DNA of 64,000 bases, taken from NCBI GenBank assembly GCA_028554645.1, contig JAQOOI010000062.1, positions 248,001 to 312,000 of the forward strand. The letters are read 5' to 3'. Position numbers and translations under genes: made by a program. The DNA is from Omphalotus guepiniiformis (taxonomy: Eukaryota > Basidiomycota > Agaricomycetes > Agaricales > Omphalotaceae). Below the pieces are notes generated by a model. That model was not told the origin of the DNA. It saw nothing but the letters and a program-made list of their open reading frames with translations, and did not search any database. Below, piece by piece: positions 45,740 to 57,323 of this stretch (within the stretch, counting starts at the first letter, position 1; each line of letters starts with the position of its first letter).

Positions 45740-47665
45740 CTACACGCTAACACCTATTGCCTGCTGTATACTTCCCGGTATTACGCTGGGCAGCGTCACC
45801 CTAAACACCAAAAACTGGTTGTCCACGTCGATCCCGGCATTAAACGGCACGCCAAGTGAGATACCTTGCGTGCTCAAGAAATCGTTGTCGGCCTGGGATT
45901 TTGCGGTTTAGCGATATGCGAGAGGCGAAGAAGATTACACTAATGATACGTACCGCGGTGAACAAAAAGTAGTCGTCTGGGAAGTCTGCATCGTCTACAG
46001 GTGCCAGAGCGAGCGATTCCCACTTCGCATCGATCAGGGTTGTATCATCATCTCCTCCTGAACCGATACGCAAGCAATCAGGAGAGGAATCTAGACGGCC
46101 AAGCGGGTCAAAGTGTCACTTACCATTGTGCAGACCAAATCTCGCCAATTGAGTATCATCGATGTAGTCTACAAATGATACGTACGTCGCGGCGGTGATG
46201 TTCTTATTGAGTTTTCCTTTTTTTGCTATGGGGTTGGAAGGGTCATCGAACTCGGTACCATGAATGTCTGTGGCATTCGCGATACTGAAAAGATCGGCTT
46301 GCCTATCAACCAATGACAGGATTAGAGACTGAAGCGCAAGCGTTTACTTTACATACTTATATTTGGATTCACTATCATCATTTCCTTTCCCCTTTCCATC
46401 TCTAGAGAGTGCAAGGAAGGTTCCAGGACTCACGAAGTGGATTTCACTGCAAGCCCGCGTCTTGCCTTTACTGTTACTAACCGGAAGAGGAACGACCCAT
46501 TCACCGACAAGAATGGGTCGTAGATCTGTAGGGTTCGAGACGTCATATGCGAGTAGTCGAGTAAAACTGGAAGTGGTATCATCATCGCCCCCGTCTTGAA
46601 TAGTGGCCGACTGGAGCATGGCATAGAGCACATTGTTAGCAGCATCTAGCGTGAGCCCCTCAAAACCTAATGAGAAAATCACATATGATTGGTCAAGAAC
46701 TCCTCATCTCAGAAAAACGCCGAAACAAACCTTGATTCCCAGCTCGTCCAGTAGCAGGATCAGTGTCCGAAGTGAAGTTCAGGTTCCCTTTTTTATCAAA
46801 CGGAAGAATCGCATCACGTGGTTGGATCGTTTGGATCAGATGACCATCCGACGTGAAGCGATATATATAGGGACCGTATTCGTCGCTGATCCAGTAACTT
46901 GATGAAGGTAGTACTTGTCATCTAAATATATCCGAGCAGAACAAGCGGTACTTACCTTCCATCAGCATTTGCGACAATGCCCTCAGCGTCAATAGTCAAA
47001 TGAGGTTCCGAAGTGCTGGGAATGGGCATCTCTGGATCGGAAAGTGCGCTGCTGGGAAAACCATTTTCTGCCGGTCTGACAGCTAATGCATCCAATCCCG
47101 AAGTTTTGGTATCATTCCTCTCAAATTGTAGCGTAGTGTCGATGTATGTAAGTTTAAGCGTCTCTTGAGCAGTAGCAAAGTCCAAGTTGGTGGAGTTGTA
47201 GTAAGGTGTAAGCACAAAATCAATCTCGTGCTGCCGTGCTTGGTAGTCAACTGTTCCATCGCTGCGGAAAGGATGCAATGGTGTTTGTATTTCGCCTTAA
47301 TACAGAAGGGAATAGATGGCTTACACATTAAATCCGCGGTCCGGATGAACGACCAATGTACCCGTAAACTGTCCATTTGATGTAGCCTTCCATGTACCAA
47401 ATTTGTAAGCAATCGCACTTCCAATACCTCCAATGGTGTCCCCTGTCGATTCCGTAGCGTTGGAAGGTATCAGTCCGAATCCAACAAGCCCTTTGTTCAC
47501 ATAGGTTACGCCACCAAGCGCCACAGATACTGCAGCTGATGAAGCTGAATTTGTTCGGGTCGATAGAGGACTCCCGAAAGCAGTATCGGCGAATACGAGG
47601 ACAGAAAGTATAATGAAGGATCTTAGCTGAGATAAAGCCTCAAATGAGGCCTTTGATCCAAACAT
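45740..47665 (-). CDS. Secreted esterase-like phytase-domain protein
   Basis: The product starts MFGSKASFEALSQL with a hydrophobic signal segment (SFIILSVLVFADTAFG). It then has the phytase-like (esterase-like) propeller domain: GFEGLTLDAANNVLYAMLQS, the hallmark SEIHFVSPGTFLALSRDG, and near the end WESLALAP and DDYFLFTA. After a short intron the C-terminus reads NQFLVFRVTLPSVIPG and ends QQAIGVSV. Fungal members are extracellular and annotated as esterase-like; biochemical data are sparse, so the substrate is unknown. The conserved Glu in GFEG and acidic runs such as DGGDDDTTSS may bind calcium, which is inference. TATAAAAG lies about 50 bases upstream of the ATG. It is on the same strand as the rhamnogalacturonan lyase gene behind it. 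Confidence 0.85.
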
Positions 47666-48121
47666 GGGAGGCAAGATGATCTGGTAGCAATAGCGCTGGC
47701 TTTAAGCATTGCTTTTATACCTACGAACGTGCGTGAGCTCTGTCACTTCGGTGGGGTTCAGATTCAATAGCATGTGTACATCTAAAGAATTCCTGAGTGC
47801 ACACATGGTCACAATGATGCGGCGTTAATTATGAGCAATGCTAGCTGAGGTTGTTGGGCCCACGAGAGAAGGAGTGGAGTGGATGTCGAAAACGTCAGCA
47901 CCCGAAATTTGAATTAACCAAGGCCCTTGGCTCTATTGGCTGGGTGGTTGTGAAATTTTTCGACTGAATGCTGAACGAAAGCGGAGAAAATGGCGGAACA
48001 TAGCCGAAAGGTATACTGATATAAGCCTACTGTCAAACTATGGGTGACATTTGAAATCGTGTGAGTAAGAAAACTGGCGTGAACTCAATAGGAGCTTTTG
48101 TAACCCCGGACATCATTGCTT
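47666..48121. other. Intergenic spacer with promoter of phytase-like gene
   Basis: The minus strand reads TATAAAAG at 47712-47719, the likely core promoter of the phytase-like gene. Nothing else is seen. Confidence 0.5.
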
Positions 48122-51100
48122 TCAGCTAAGTTCTAGCCTTAAGGCATCGTACTGAACGTACTGAGGGAACAAGAGGTTAGTCACAAGACCTCATACCAAG
48201 TAAAAGCACGTACCACCGGCGCATTGAACGGAAGGGCGATCTATAAAAGTACGTGTTGAGAACACTACTTTGTTGTCAGATCACAAAGTCATGAAGCACT
48301 CACCACAAACTTGTTGAAACCTGCAGTTAACCACGACCCCGGAAAAGTGAACTTGTTATTCAACAAATAACATGAAATCGCTGCAGCATGAAGTTAAGGA
48401 ATTCTCAGCCAGGTACTAGAAATAAAGTGACTGTCCTTACCAGACCGTTGACCGCAACTGCTGCTTTGATATGCCTGGATTGTCCAGCTCAAAGGATCCG
48501 ACTGATCATTGACGTATACGAGAATCTACCAATACTATGAGTGCTGTTCTATAATTTGCATAGATTAAACTGCTTTACCGGAAAAGTAGGATCTTTACCA
48601 ATACTATTATCTGTATTGCCAGCTGTAGTCTTTGCTGCTGCGAGTTGCACTGTAAAAGTTGCTACAGAGTCATTTGAGGGTGTGTTGGTTAGATTGAAGT
48701 TGATCTGCCATTCATTGATGTCTACAAACAAATTTGGATCAGTAGCCTGCCTGTGGCAAAAATATATTTTGGAACATACCTGTAACTGTTGTATTTCTGA
48801 TATAAGTTGGTCCAAATTGAGACCAATGGATGTAATTCTGGATATGACACCATGCATATGTAAATACATGATGATGTAGAGAGATATATAGGATCACATA
48901 CCCAATCAACAGCTTCATTGCTCACACCAATAGTGAAGTTAACACCTTGAGGAAATTGAGTAGGATAATCCCATGCACCCCAGTAGATACGGTATTCTCG
49001 AAACAGGTTCAGCCAATTCAGCAGGTACAAGCATACCAGAATACTCACTAGCAGGATGATTTGGATGAGCTTCGTCTCGTTCTAACCCATTCCGGAATTC
49101 GCCAGACGACTTATCCGGAGTGCCCAATCGCCAGATCTCAGTACCTAGAATGACAGTGTCCTTGAGATTCAACGATACTGCTAGAACGAACGAACAAACC
49201 TGCTGTTTCCGCAGTCCACACAACATCTACACTTGTTGGCCGGCCCGCACTCACAGTGATATTGTCCTGAATGAAGTCGCCAAAGATCCCTGTACAGTAC
49301 TTTTAGATGTGTCCTTGTAAGAAATCTTTGTAGGCTTACCGGATGCGAAGACCGTGAGACGGTATGTCCCTTCTTTAACTCGCGAAATATCAACGTTTCC
49401 CGTATGGTCAATCGAAGCCCAGTATTGGTATGCTTTAGGGTCAGCAGCGCTGTCCTGGAATGTCAACGAGGTAAACAACTATTGAATCTGGTGCGTTTCA
49501 AGCTGAACAACAATGAACACACCTGGAAGTCGAATCCATTTGCGCTCAGTACCGCAACGGGATTCGCAGCCCCTTCCGGAAGTTTAACATGAGCGTGAAA
49601 AGTGCCACGCGTGTCGCTAGGCGCGTATCCCACGACCTGTGTCAAGGTCAAACATAAATGCATAAATACTCATCTCACAAAATTTGAGAAAGAGATCATA
49701 GGTACATACATGAGGAGCAATTTCATCATAGAATTGCGAGTTCCAGGAAGGTTCCGCAAACTGCTCTGCGTCGGTCAGAAGATCTTGCAGCCTACATAGA
49801 TGGGAAGATCCAGTGCCTGAGAGACGGGTAATCGGTAATGACGAGTGGACTTACGACGAGTTTCGCCCATGGTTGAAGTACAAGAACTGGTGAATTCATG
49901 CTTCAGTCCCATGTCGGTACAAAGGTAACTCAACCTTACCTGAGGCCCAAAAGTTCGGTCAAATCCGTCAGTTATGTTGGGACTCCTGTACACCGTAAAT
50001 CAGATTGAGAAATGACTTGTGAATATTGAATGACGAACGTGGCCCCTCCATGGCTGGAATGAGATGATTAGACGATGAATCATGTGGATAGAGTAGAGAA
50101 ACATATAAATATAATACCTCGTGGACTGCTTGTTACTGGAACGCTATGAGCATTCAACAAGAGCGCACAGGACTAGCTTAGACATACTAAATTATTCCGT
50201 CAACCATCAAGTCATCGTGAAGCTGTCGTAGAATACACGTTAGGTTGGGTCTTGATGAAGAAAAAACAAAGTCATTACCGGTCCTCCAAAGAACGTATCT
50301 TTCTGATTGACGACCCACCAGGCGCCCAGTGTGGTTGTTCCGTCTGGCGATGGGCCAAATAGTCCGTGAGCTTTGTTGGTTTGATTGTCCGCAAAGGTGT
50401 ACTAGAGAGTTCGGTTAAAGAGCATACACTCAAGGTGGATGTGAGTTACTTTAGTCCAATAGTCAGATTCCTGTGGACGTAGCAACTCAGTGAGCGGAAA
50501 CGAATGCCAAATCACCGCGTAAATACCTCTAACACGTAGGGGTCATCGGGTGTAAGGCCAAGGTACCACGTTCTATGGATTGTATGAGTTTCTCAGGAGA
50601 GTGAAGGGCAGACAGAAGGCCTACGCGTCCTGCACCACAATCTCACTATTGATAGCAGCTGCACCAGGAATCGGCGCCTATGCAGGGTTTAGGATAAGTA
50701 AGCCTCAACTTAAGTCAGGGCATACCCATTGCTCGGAATTGGTGATAATATGCGTCCAAGGGCCACCATTTGGACGGAACATAGTGCGAGATTCTCCAAG
50801 CGGGCCTTTGCTCGGACCAGTAGAGTTATGGTACGCGAGGCGAACAAAGCTGTGAATACCAGATTCTGTATCACGGAGAAACCACGACCTCTGAACGCTG
50901 ATGATCTTTGGAATGAGTAGGAGGTATGAGAGAGACGGAAAACTGCTCACGTAGACCCAAGCGTATCATTATCAGTGAAGATGACTCCTGCCCAATCTGC
51001 ACCAGTAACGATTTCATACGATGAATTTCCGGTTACCGTAAATGCGTTCGAAGGAAAATCTAGGTTCGAAGTGAGTGGTGTTTTGATGGGATGCAGTGCC

Positions 51101-51386
51101 ACATATATCAGGAAGGACTTACCGGTGTACGCTTGACCCGTATCTCCGGAAACTGGACCCAAGAGCGATACATTCTGGTACGTCAGGTTCTGGATAGCGC
51201 CACTAGCTTTAATTGCACTGGAAACGACTTTAGAGACTACGCGTTTTCATCTAAAAGTGTTACGCACTTGAATGAGAGCTGATCGTTCTCGAAGGCTATT
51301 GACAGCGGAGATTCGGTCACCTTCACCCCTGCAGACAGCGTTGCAGCATAAGTCGCGAGGGCGAAGACGCAGAGAGCAGAATACAT
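48122..51386 (-). CDS. Rhamnogalacturonan lyase, secreted (PL4-like)
   Basis: This gene has many short exons. The start MYSALCVFALATYAATLSAG is a signal peptide. The catalytic N-terminal domain follows: VTESPLSIAFENDQLSF, LTYQNVSLLGPVSGDTGQAY, FLRDTESGIHSFVRLAYHN, and GLFGPSPDGTTTLGAWWVVN. A fibronectin-III-like part is represented by AYQYWASIDHTGNVDI and VKEGTYRLTVFASG. The C-terminal carbohydrate-binding-like domain has TEIWRLGTPDKSSGEF, YWGAWDYPTQFPQGVNFTIG and SWTIQAYQSSSCGQRS, with the end YVQYDALRLELS. Three-domain rhamnogalacturonan lyases cleave the rhamnogalacturonan-I backbone of pectin by beta-elimination. I could join the last four exons without frame breaks; some middle exons were not fully resolved. 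Confidence 0.88.
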
Positions 51387-52978
51387 TCAGATGGTGTTTC
51401 TGAAGTGGTTCCTGAGCCCTGAGCCCTCTTGACGCCCTTAAAATACTTTCAGTCATTCGACGGTCCGACCGCGAGCGAGAACTTGAGTGGTGCCAGATGC
51501 CTCAACAATTGCAGCAGAAGACGAAAAAACCATGAGAATGTCATCATTCTCTCGAGCGTGATTTCGGTAATAGATGTTTCTGATCCTGAACCTTTAAGAC
51601 CTTGTGCACAGACATGATGGGTGTGTTCTGAAGAAAATAAAGGCGTAACGGTTGATTCTCGGCGATATAGGCGGATAGAGTTTCGTCAATGATAGTTGGA
51701 AGCCAACAGTAAGATCCTAGAAGTTGCTAGTTACATGTTGAGTCGTCGCTGACCGACAGCGTATCCACCGTCAGTTTCTGTTTGCTGATGGCAATTTTCG
51801 GAATTAGTCGGCTTGAGTACACGTGATCAACAGTACTTCGACTTGCCGCCCGGCCCGCGCGCTCTGTCCCTGTCTTCCATAAACTTTTAGATGGGGAACG
51901 AACTAATCTTTGACTTCAAGAAAGGGACAAAAGAGTTGAATAAAAGCATCAAAGCGTAACGAATCGATGAATTCGAGGACACTGGCGGGAATAACGTCGT
52001 CGTAACGACCCATGTATGTTGAAGTTTGGTGAAAAGATAAGCATACCAGGCGGCAGAGCTCATACTTAGCGAGTCGCCCTAGTACAGTGAGGAACAAGAT
52101 GATAACATGCAGCATCACACGCTAGACTATGCATCCCTGACACAACGTCTCACGTCCCTCTCGAGCACTTCTTCGCGAAACTCTTCCCGACTTGTAGTCT
52201 GAAGTAACCTTCGTGTTTGCAAAATTAGGATCCAGCGGAAAAATTTTGAGCCCTCTCTTCATCCGAAAGACGGTAATACAAATCAATAGATTCAGATGGT
52301 AACGCCGCGTCGTAATCTAAAATACAGACACAATCGTTTCCTGATGAGTGGAGAGCCACTGGAGAGCTCATCGACTCAATTCTTCAATGCCGAGGCGGAA
52401 CTTGAACTCTGGCAAGACGAATGACTTGGCGGAGTTTGAACAGAATGGCTGCCAATGGAACCGCCGACATAGCCGAGCCTAGAGCTCGCCCTGTGCACTG
52501 ACGACGACACTTGTTGCATTGCGCTGGCTTGAGCGATAACTAGAAGTGGGTGAGCTTTATGACGGGGAGTGTAAAACAGGGGATCCATTTGAAATAGGGG
52601 TTATTTAAATCGCCTGGATGGCACCAGATGGACTTCAGGCCCCATGATGGTCCAGGATGGTTTATAATTATGAGCAGGGAGTCGAAGAAATGGCTCTGCT
52701 CCGGGGGACGCCATGCCCAAACCTTTTGGTGAGAGGTCTCCGACCCATTCCTGTCCAGAGGCCTTTCTTTGTAAAAAGGACATCTGGTACTTTATATGAT
52801 TTCGCATTTATCGCTAAATGACCTCGGCCCGTCTCGGCTAAGCATTTGAACAGGTTAAATATATTATCTACAGTGCAGACTGACACTAACTTTTTAGAGC
52901 AATGTTATAATGAAATTCGTCCAGGCTACATAGACAAGCCACGATCTTCTCTCGTCCACCTACGTTCGTTTCAAGACC
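51387..52978. other. Intergenic region without a recognised gene
   Basis: Short open frames only. A minus-strand stretch of 70 codons at 52376-52588 is Ser-rich but shows no domain. The region contains the upstream sequences of two divergent genes. Confidence 0.45.
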
Positions 52979-54381
52979 ATGCCTTTCATTGTCATCCCAA
53001 ACGCGGCTTCTGGACCCGTAAAGTTTCGGTATTTCATTTCGACGCCAGAGTCTACGTCAAGTGAAACCATCGACCCAAGTCTTCCTACTATCTTGTTCAT
53101 CCACGGGCTCTTCTTAGCACTGGAGATTTTCACCTGTGAGTGCCCAGACTTATACGCCCAGTGCTCGACTGCAACAACTGACTGGTTCGTGCCATGTCGT
53201 ACAGTTCAATTCAAAGATCCGAAACTCAGAAGATTTAATCTTATAGCTATTGATTTACGAGGTCATGGTGAAACAGAGGGTCCGATACCCAGTAACTACG
53301 GGTGCGAAATGGCAGCAGAGGACCTCGTCCTGATTATGGTGCGTTCGTTGATACATACTCTACTTCGTTCTGCTCAACTACTGGATAATCAGGGCGCCCT
53401 TAGACTCCCAGCCTGTCATATCTTTGGTTTATCCTTGGGATCTACAATAGCACTTCACCTCGCTATCACGTATCCACAGAAAGTGCTTTCTCTATTCTTA
53501 CTGTCGCCTTTGGGTCTGGACGAGGTATGCTTCGCCACTATCACTACTATCCTAAACAAGTCTCACTATCTGCTCTCTTTCCTTGTCCATGTGGCTCGAC
53601 TTCATAGCCAGCCAACGTCCTGAATGGCCGCATTGAGCTTTACGAATCCTGGGCAGAATGTTTCAGACAGGCATCAACAAAAGGACAGGTTGATCCGGAG
53701 GTATTCGAATTCGCGCTCCAGGGTGGTATGGACGCATTCAAGGACTGGCATCGTGATATCGTCAAGGAGTGCGTAAACGTCATGTTCCATTATTGCCTCC
53801 CTCTAACCTCACATTTGTCAGGTTGATACAGGTCTGCGTAGCGCAGTTGACCCATCAGTGGAACGCGGAAAACTTGAATGAATTCAAGATCGCAACTTTC
53901 AACATTTTCAATCAACGCGAAGCAATTGAAGATGCTCTCACAACTATTCGAGTACCTGTGATACTCGGACATGGCATGGCTGATGTCGCGTATACTCTGG
54001 AACACACCCAAAAGTTTTTTGACGTTCTGCAAGATGCGAATGTCAATGCAACGCTAGAGACTATACCCGACGCAGCACATTTCGGGACTTATGAATCTGC
54101 AGATAGGTGAGGAATATCTTAGTACCGTTGATCGAGTGTTGCTAACCAATGATATTGGAAATGGTCAGGGTGAATTTACTATTGAATGATTTCATAGAGT
54201 CGTTGACTGATGGCGAGCTGCCACCCGCCGTGGAACACGCAAATTCACCTTGGGATGTAAGTACTTGCCTCATGATGCGCTCAATAATCGATGAAAAATA
54301 CCTTCGATACCTTTATAGGACACATTACGCCTAGCAGAACACGATGATGACTCGGATGATTTTCTGATTGTGAAACCATGA
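52979..54381 (+). CDS. Alpha/beta hydrolase
   Basis: Several exons encode an alpha/beta-hydrolase fold protein without a signal peptide, so it is probably cytosolic. It starts MPFIVIPNAASGPVKF. The oxyanion-hole region TILFIHGLF comes next, then LIAIDLRGHGETEG, and the nucleophile elbow GLSLGS (catalytic Ser). The last beta-strand region RVPVILGHGMADV and the catalytic His in IPDAAHFG follow. The joins near 53130-53206, 53337-53390 and 53770-53822 keep the frame. The tail is acidic (EHDDDSDDF) and ends LIVKP. The substrate cannot be deduced. Its stop codon lies 7 bases from the stop of the oppositely oriented folate gene. Confidence 0.87.
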
Positions 54382-54388
54382 CACGGAC

Positions 54389-55366
54389 CTACGGATACCA
54401 ATATACTCTGCACACTTGAGATGTAGTAATAACTTCATTGGGGGTGACAATCATATCCATCTTCCAATCATGTGAATCAGTTGGTACCGCAGTGTCAACC
54501 AATTGTTCGCTCAAAGACAACGCCACTTGAATTCGGGTCTCAGTCAAATGATCTTGGGGAACAAGAGATTGGATACTAACCAAGTAATGGGCGAGGACGC
54601 TTGCGATTGCTGGAAATATAGGACGAAATGTATCTATCATAGTACCCTTTACCATGACCAAGTCGAGACAGTGTTCGGTCGAAAGCTACACCTGTGCAAG
54701 GTTCGTATATGCGCCCCTTTCGAGACCTAGGTCGGTGTAAACACTCACCAGGGACCAAAATCATGTCCAATTCAACATCCGAAGCTGCGCACGTCCGCGT
54801 CAGCTCAAGCTCGAAAGGCTTTAGTCAAGAGCGCTCGACGTACCGTTTTCTCTCGGTTTTCCATCCCACTCACTGGTAGGCTCCCGAATACCCCAAGTCC
54901 TACCAGGCAACGAGTCTAAATCGTCACTGCTATACACTCGCAGAAATGCCATGCGTCCATCGACGCTTAGATCAATTTTGGGTACGAATAACGATCTCCC
55001 TGCAAAAATATATCTTTCAACGCCCCTCAACAATATAACATCGATATCAATCAGTCTAACCTGAAGTGAGAATCTCCGACACGATAGGCGAAGTATCCAG
55101 TTCACCAGACGGCATGTTCAAATAGCAGCTGATATTCTTGCATTGGCGAAAAGCAGATAAGGAGAGAACTCTGGCAGCTACAGCCTTGGCTGAAAAACGA
55201 AAGGCGTCAGATACAGAATGTCGCCGCACACTGCACAGACGTGGAAGATGCAGTTACATTGCTCCGCGATGTTTGCAGCATCCAATGTACGCAGAACGGC
55301 GCCGACAGATCTACGCAACTGCCTTTTTTGACTCCGTAGAGCTTGAGAAGAGCTTGCTAGTGACAT
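54389..55366 (-). CDS. 5-formyltetrahydrofolate cyclo-ligase (MTHFS)
   Basis: The enzyme converts 5-formyl-tetrahydrofolate to 5,10-methenyl-tetrahydrofolate using ATP, returning folate to the active one-carbon pool. The spliced product starts MSLASSSQALRSQKRQLRR. It contains YLNMPSGELDTSPIV, FVPKIDL, the Trp-Gly-Ile-Arg-Glu-Pro motif (TWGIREP), and LDMILVPGVAFDRTLSRLG followed by HGKGYYDRY, the classic nucleotide- and folate-binding signature. The C-terminus has LSEQLVDTAVPTDSHDWKMD and IVTPNEVI. All these motifs are in family order and the length (about 240-250 residues) is normal. Introns join in frame where I checked. It is a housekeeping gene, convergent with the hydrolase gene. Confidence 0.92.
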
Positions 55367-57323
55367 TTCCCGTGGTTGAAGAGGTATATGTCTATATCAG
55401 CCGTATAAAGTTTTGTATTTCCAGCATTTATGTTGAGCCTGCCACGGGTAACGGAGAAGAGAAGTAAAGCTTACGACCGACAAACAGACAGCAGTGATGT
55501 CTGTGGTCACATCGTCACATCACCCGCGTAGCCCTCGCCGTAAGCACGCTGACTCGCTTGGCCCTGAAGGCCGTCGCCAAACAACAACACGCGCGACTCG
55601 AGTCTGACTGCCTGCACCGACGTCGTCTTCGTCACGTCGTCCTCTTCATAATAACCAGGATTAATTTGCATTAGGAGCCAGGTCTCCCACTGCATGATGG
55701 GTAATCGCAGTACAGTGCCCATACAGCAGTGTATACCAAGAGATCCTGGTAGTGACTACTCAGTGTCATAAGGTTTTGAATCTTGATACCACTGTAAAGT
55801 TTTGGACAGACCCTTCCTGTTAGAGTCTGTACCTTGGCTTAGACATAGAGAGAAACAGTATCTAGTTTTGATGTCTTTATTGCTGCTAAGAAGACTCAGA
55901 AAAGGGATCAATCCTGAAGGTCACTGATATCTTGTTCACTGGAACAGATCCACCTGGGGGCATTCATGGCTGCATAAATTGGAACATAGACACCTTTACT
56001 CAAAACACCTACCTTGATACTTACTCTGTAGAAAGTGTCCGAGTTCAAAAAGTTTACACTGGCACTGAGGCTACCATATAACATGATATCAGGTAACTTT
56101 GTGTGTATTTTACCCAATGATATCTTTGAGGATCATACACATATGGAGGTACACTATGTCTGATTGTAATTTGAAGTGTAAAAGTGTCGGAAGGTTGATG
56201 TAGAACTGAAGAAAGCCTTGAAAGCTTGAAACCCGTATGTATTAGTAAGACCGGTCCAGACCGAGCTGCAGCCCTTTCCCCATATGTCGACGCGCACCGT
56301 GGCTGTGCAACGGATTTTGGGTCACCTCTTATATTGGCTTCGCTGCGCTCACCCAATAACGACTTCCATCTCCTTTCCTTCTGTGGGCTGAGCAAGAAAC
56401 TGAGCAACGGGCGTTCTTTCCACAACTCCCGGCCAACTTGAAGGCAATACATCCGGCAAGTGCCAAGAGCATTCCGTGAATGCCATACCCGCCGTAAGCG
56501 AAGCTCGAGAGGGTGGATAGTCCGATCCGTGGCAGAAACGACAGAGAGGACACTCAAGGCTCACCTGTCCAGGCATGGGCATGACCCAATTTCCGTTGAG
56601 ATTTGAGCTTCAGGCAGAATGGGCACAGGAGGTGTGGGAGGCATTGGATGGTGAGTGTTTACAGAAGAGAGAACGGCAGAGCTTTACTTACGACACAATC
56701 CCTGCAGGACAACAACGTGTTGGAACGTACGTTACGCGTTACTTCAGTACTGGGTCACCTGCTGGAGGCCAGATAGGCCTGAAACGTCTTGTCTTCCCAG
56801 CAGCGTCTTGTACCCCCTTCTGCGCGTGCCAGAAAGAATGCAGAAGCGCTTCTGACTGTGAAAAAAGACGTTCAAGCAGGGCCCCAGACAACACATGGGC
56901 CCAACCGCGTGGGTTCGTTTATCGTTTGCTTACCATGTTGCCACATCACACCTCCTTCTCTCTATCTCCTCTTGCTTGCTATCGACACCTATGGTCTTTT
57001 TCGCAGTTGAACAACAGTTTATTGTTGCGATATCCAACGCCTGACTCTCTCTCGCCCACTCCAACGCTCGGTTTGGGTAATCTGACATTAGCATTGGCAA
57101 TGTGCGGAGATGACGGTGGTTTTCTCAAGTTCCCAACGTGTTACTCGTGTCTGCCTGATTTTTAGGTGAGTCGCTGTTGTCTCTCTGTTCTTCACACTGT
57201 GTCTCATGTCAACCATGATGTTTTAGATGCCTTTTCTGTTATAAAGCGGGTGAGTACGTGATTGGTGTACAGTTCGTCCCTCTCTGCTCATCATCTACCA
57301 TTCAGGGCTTTACGCATTTGCCA
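55367..57323. other. Intergenic region, one possible small ORF
   Basis: A 196-codon ATG frame lies at 56575-57165, encoding MGMTQFPLRFELQAEWAQEV and ending with a Cys-rich TCYSCLPDF, but I recognise no family. A Cys-containing piece (RCLFCYKA) follows after a possible intron at 57165-57225. These could be upstream exons of the tyrosine recombinase gene or an unrelated decayed gene. Nothing else is supported. Confidence 0.35.
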
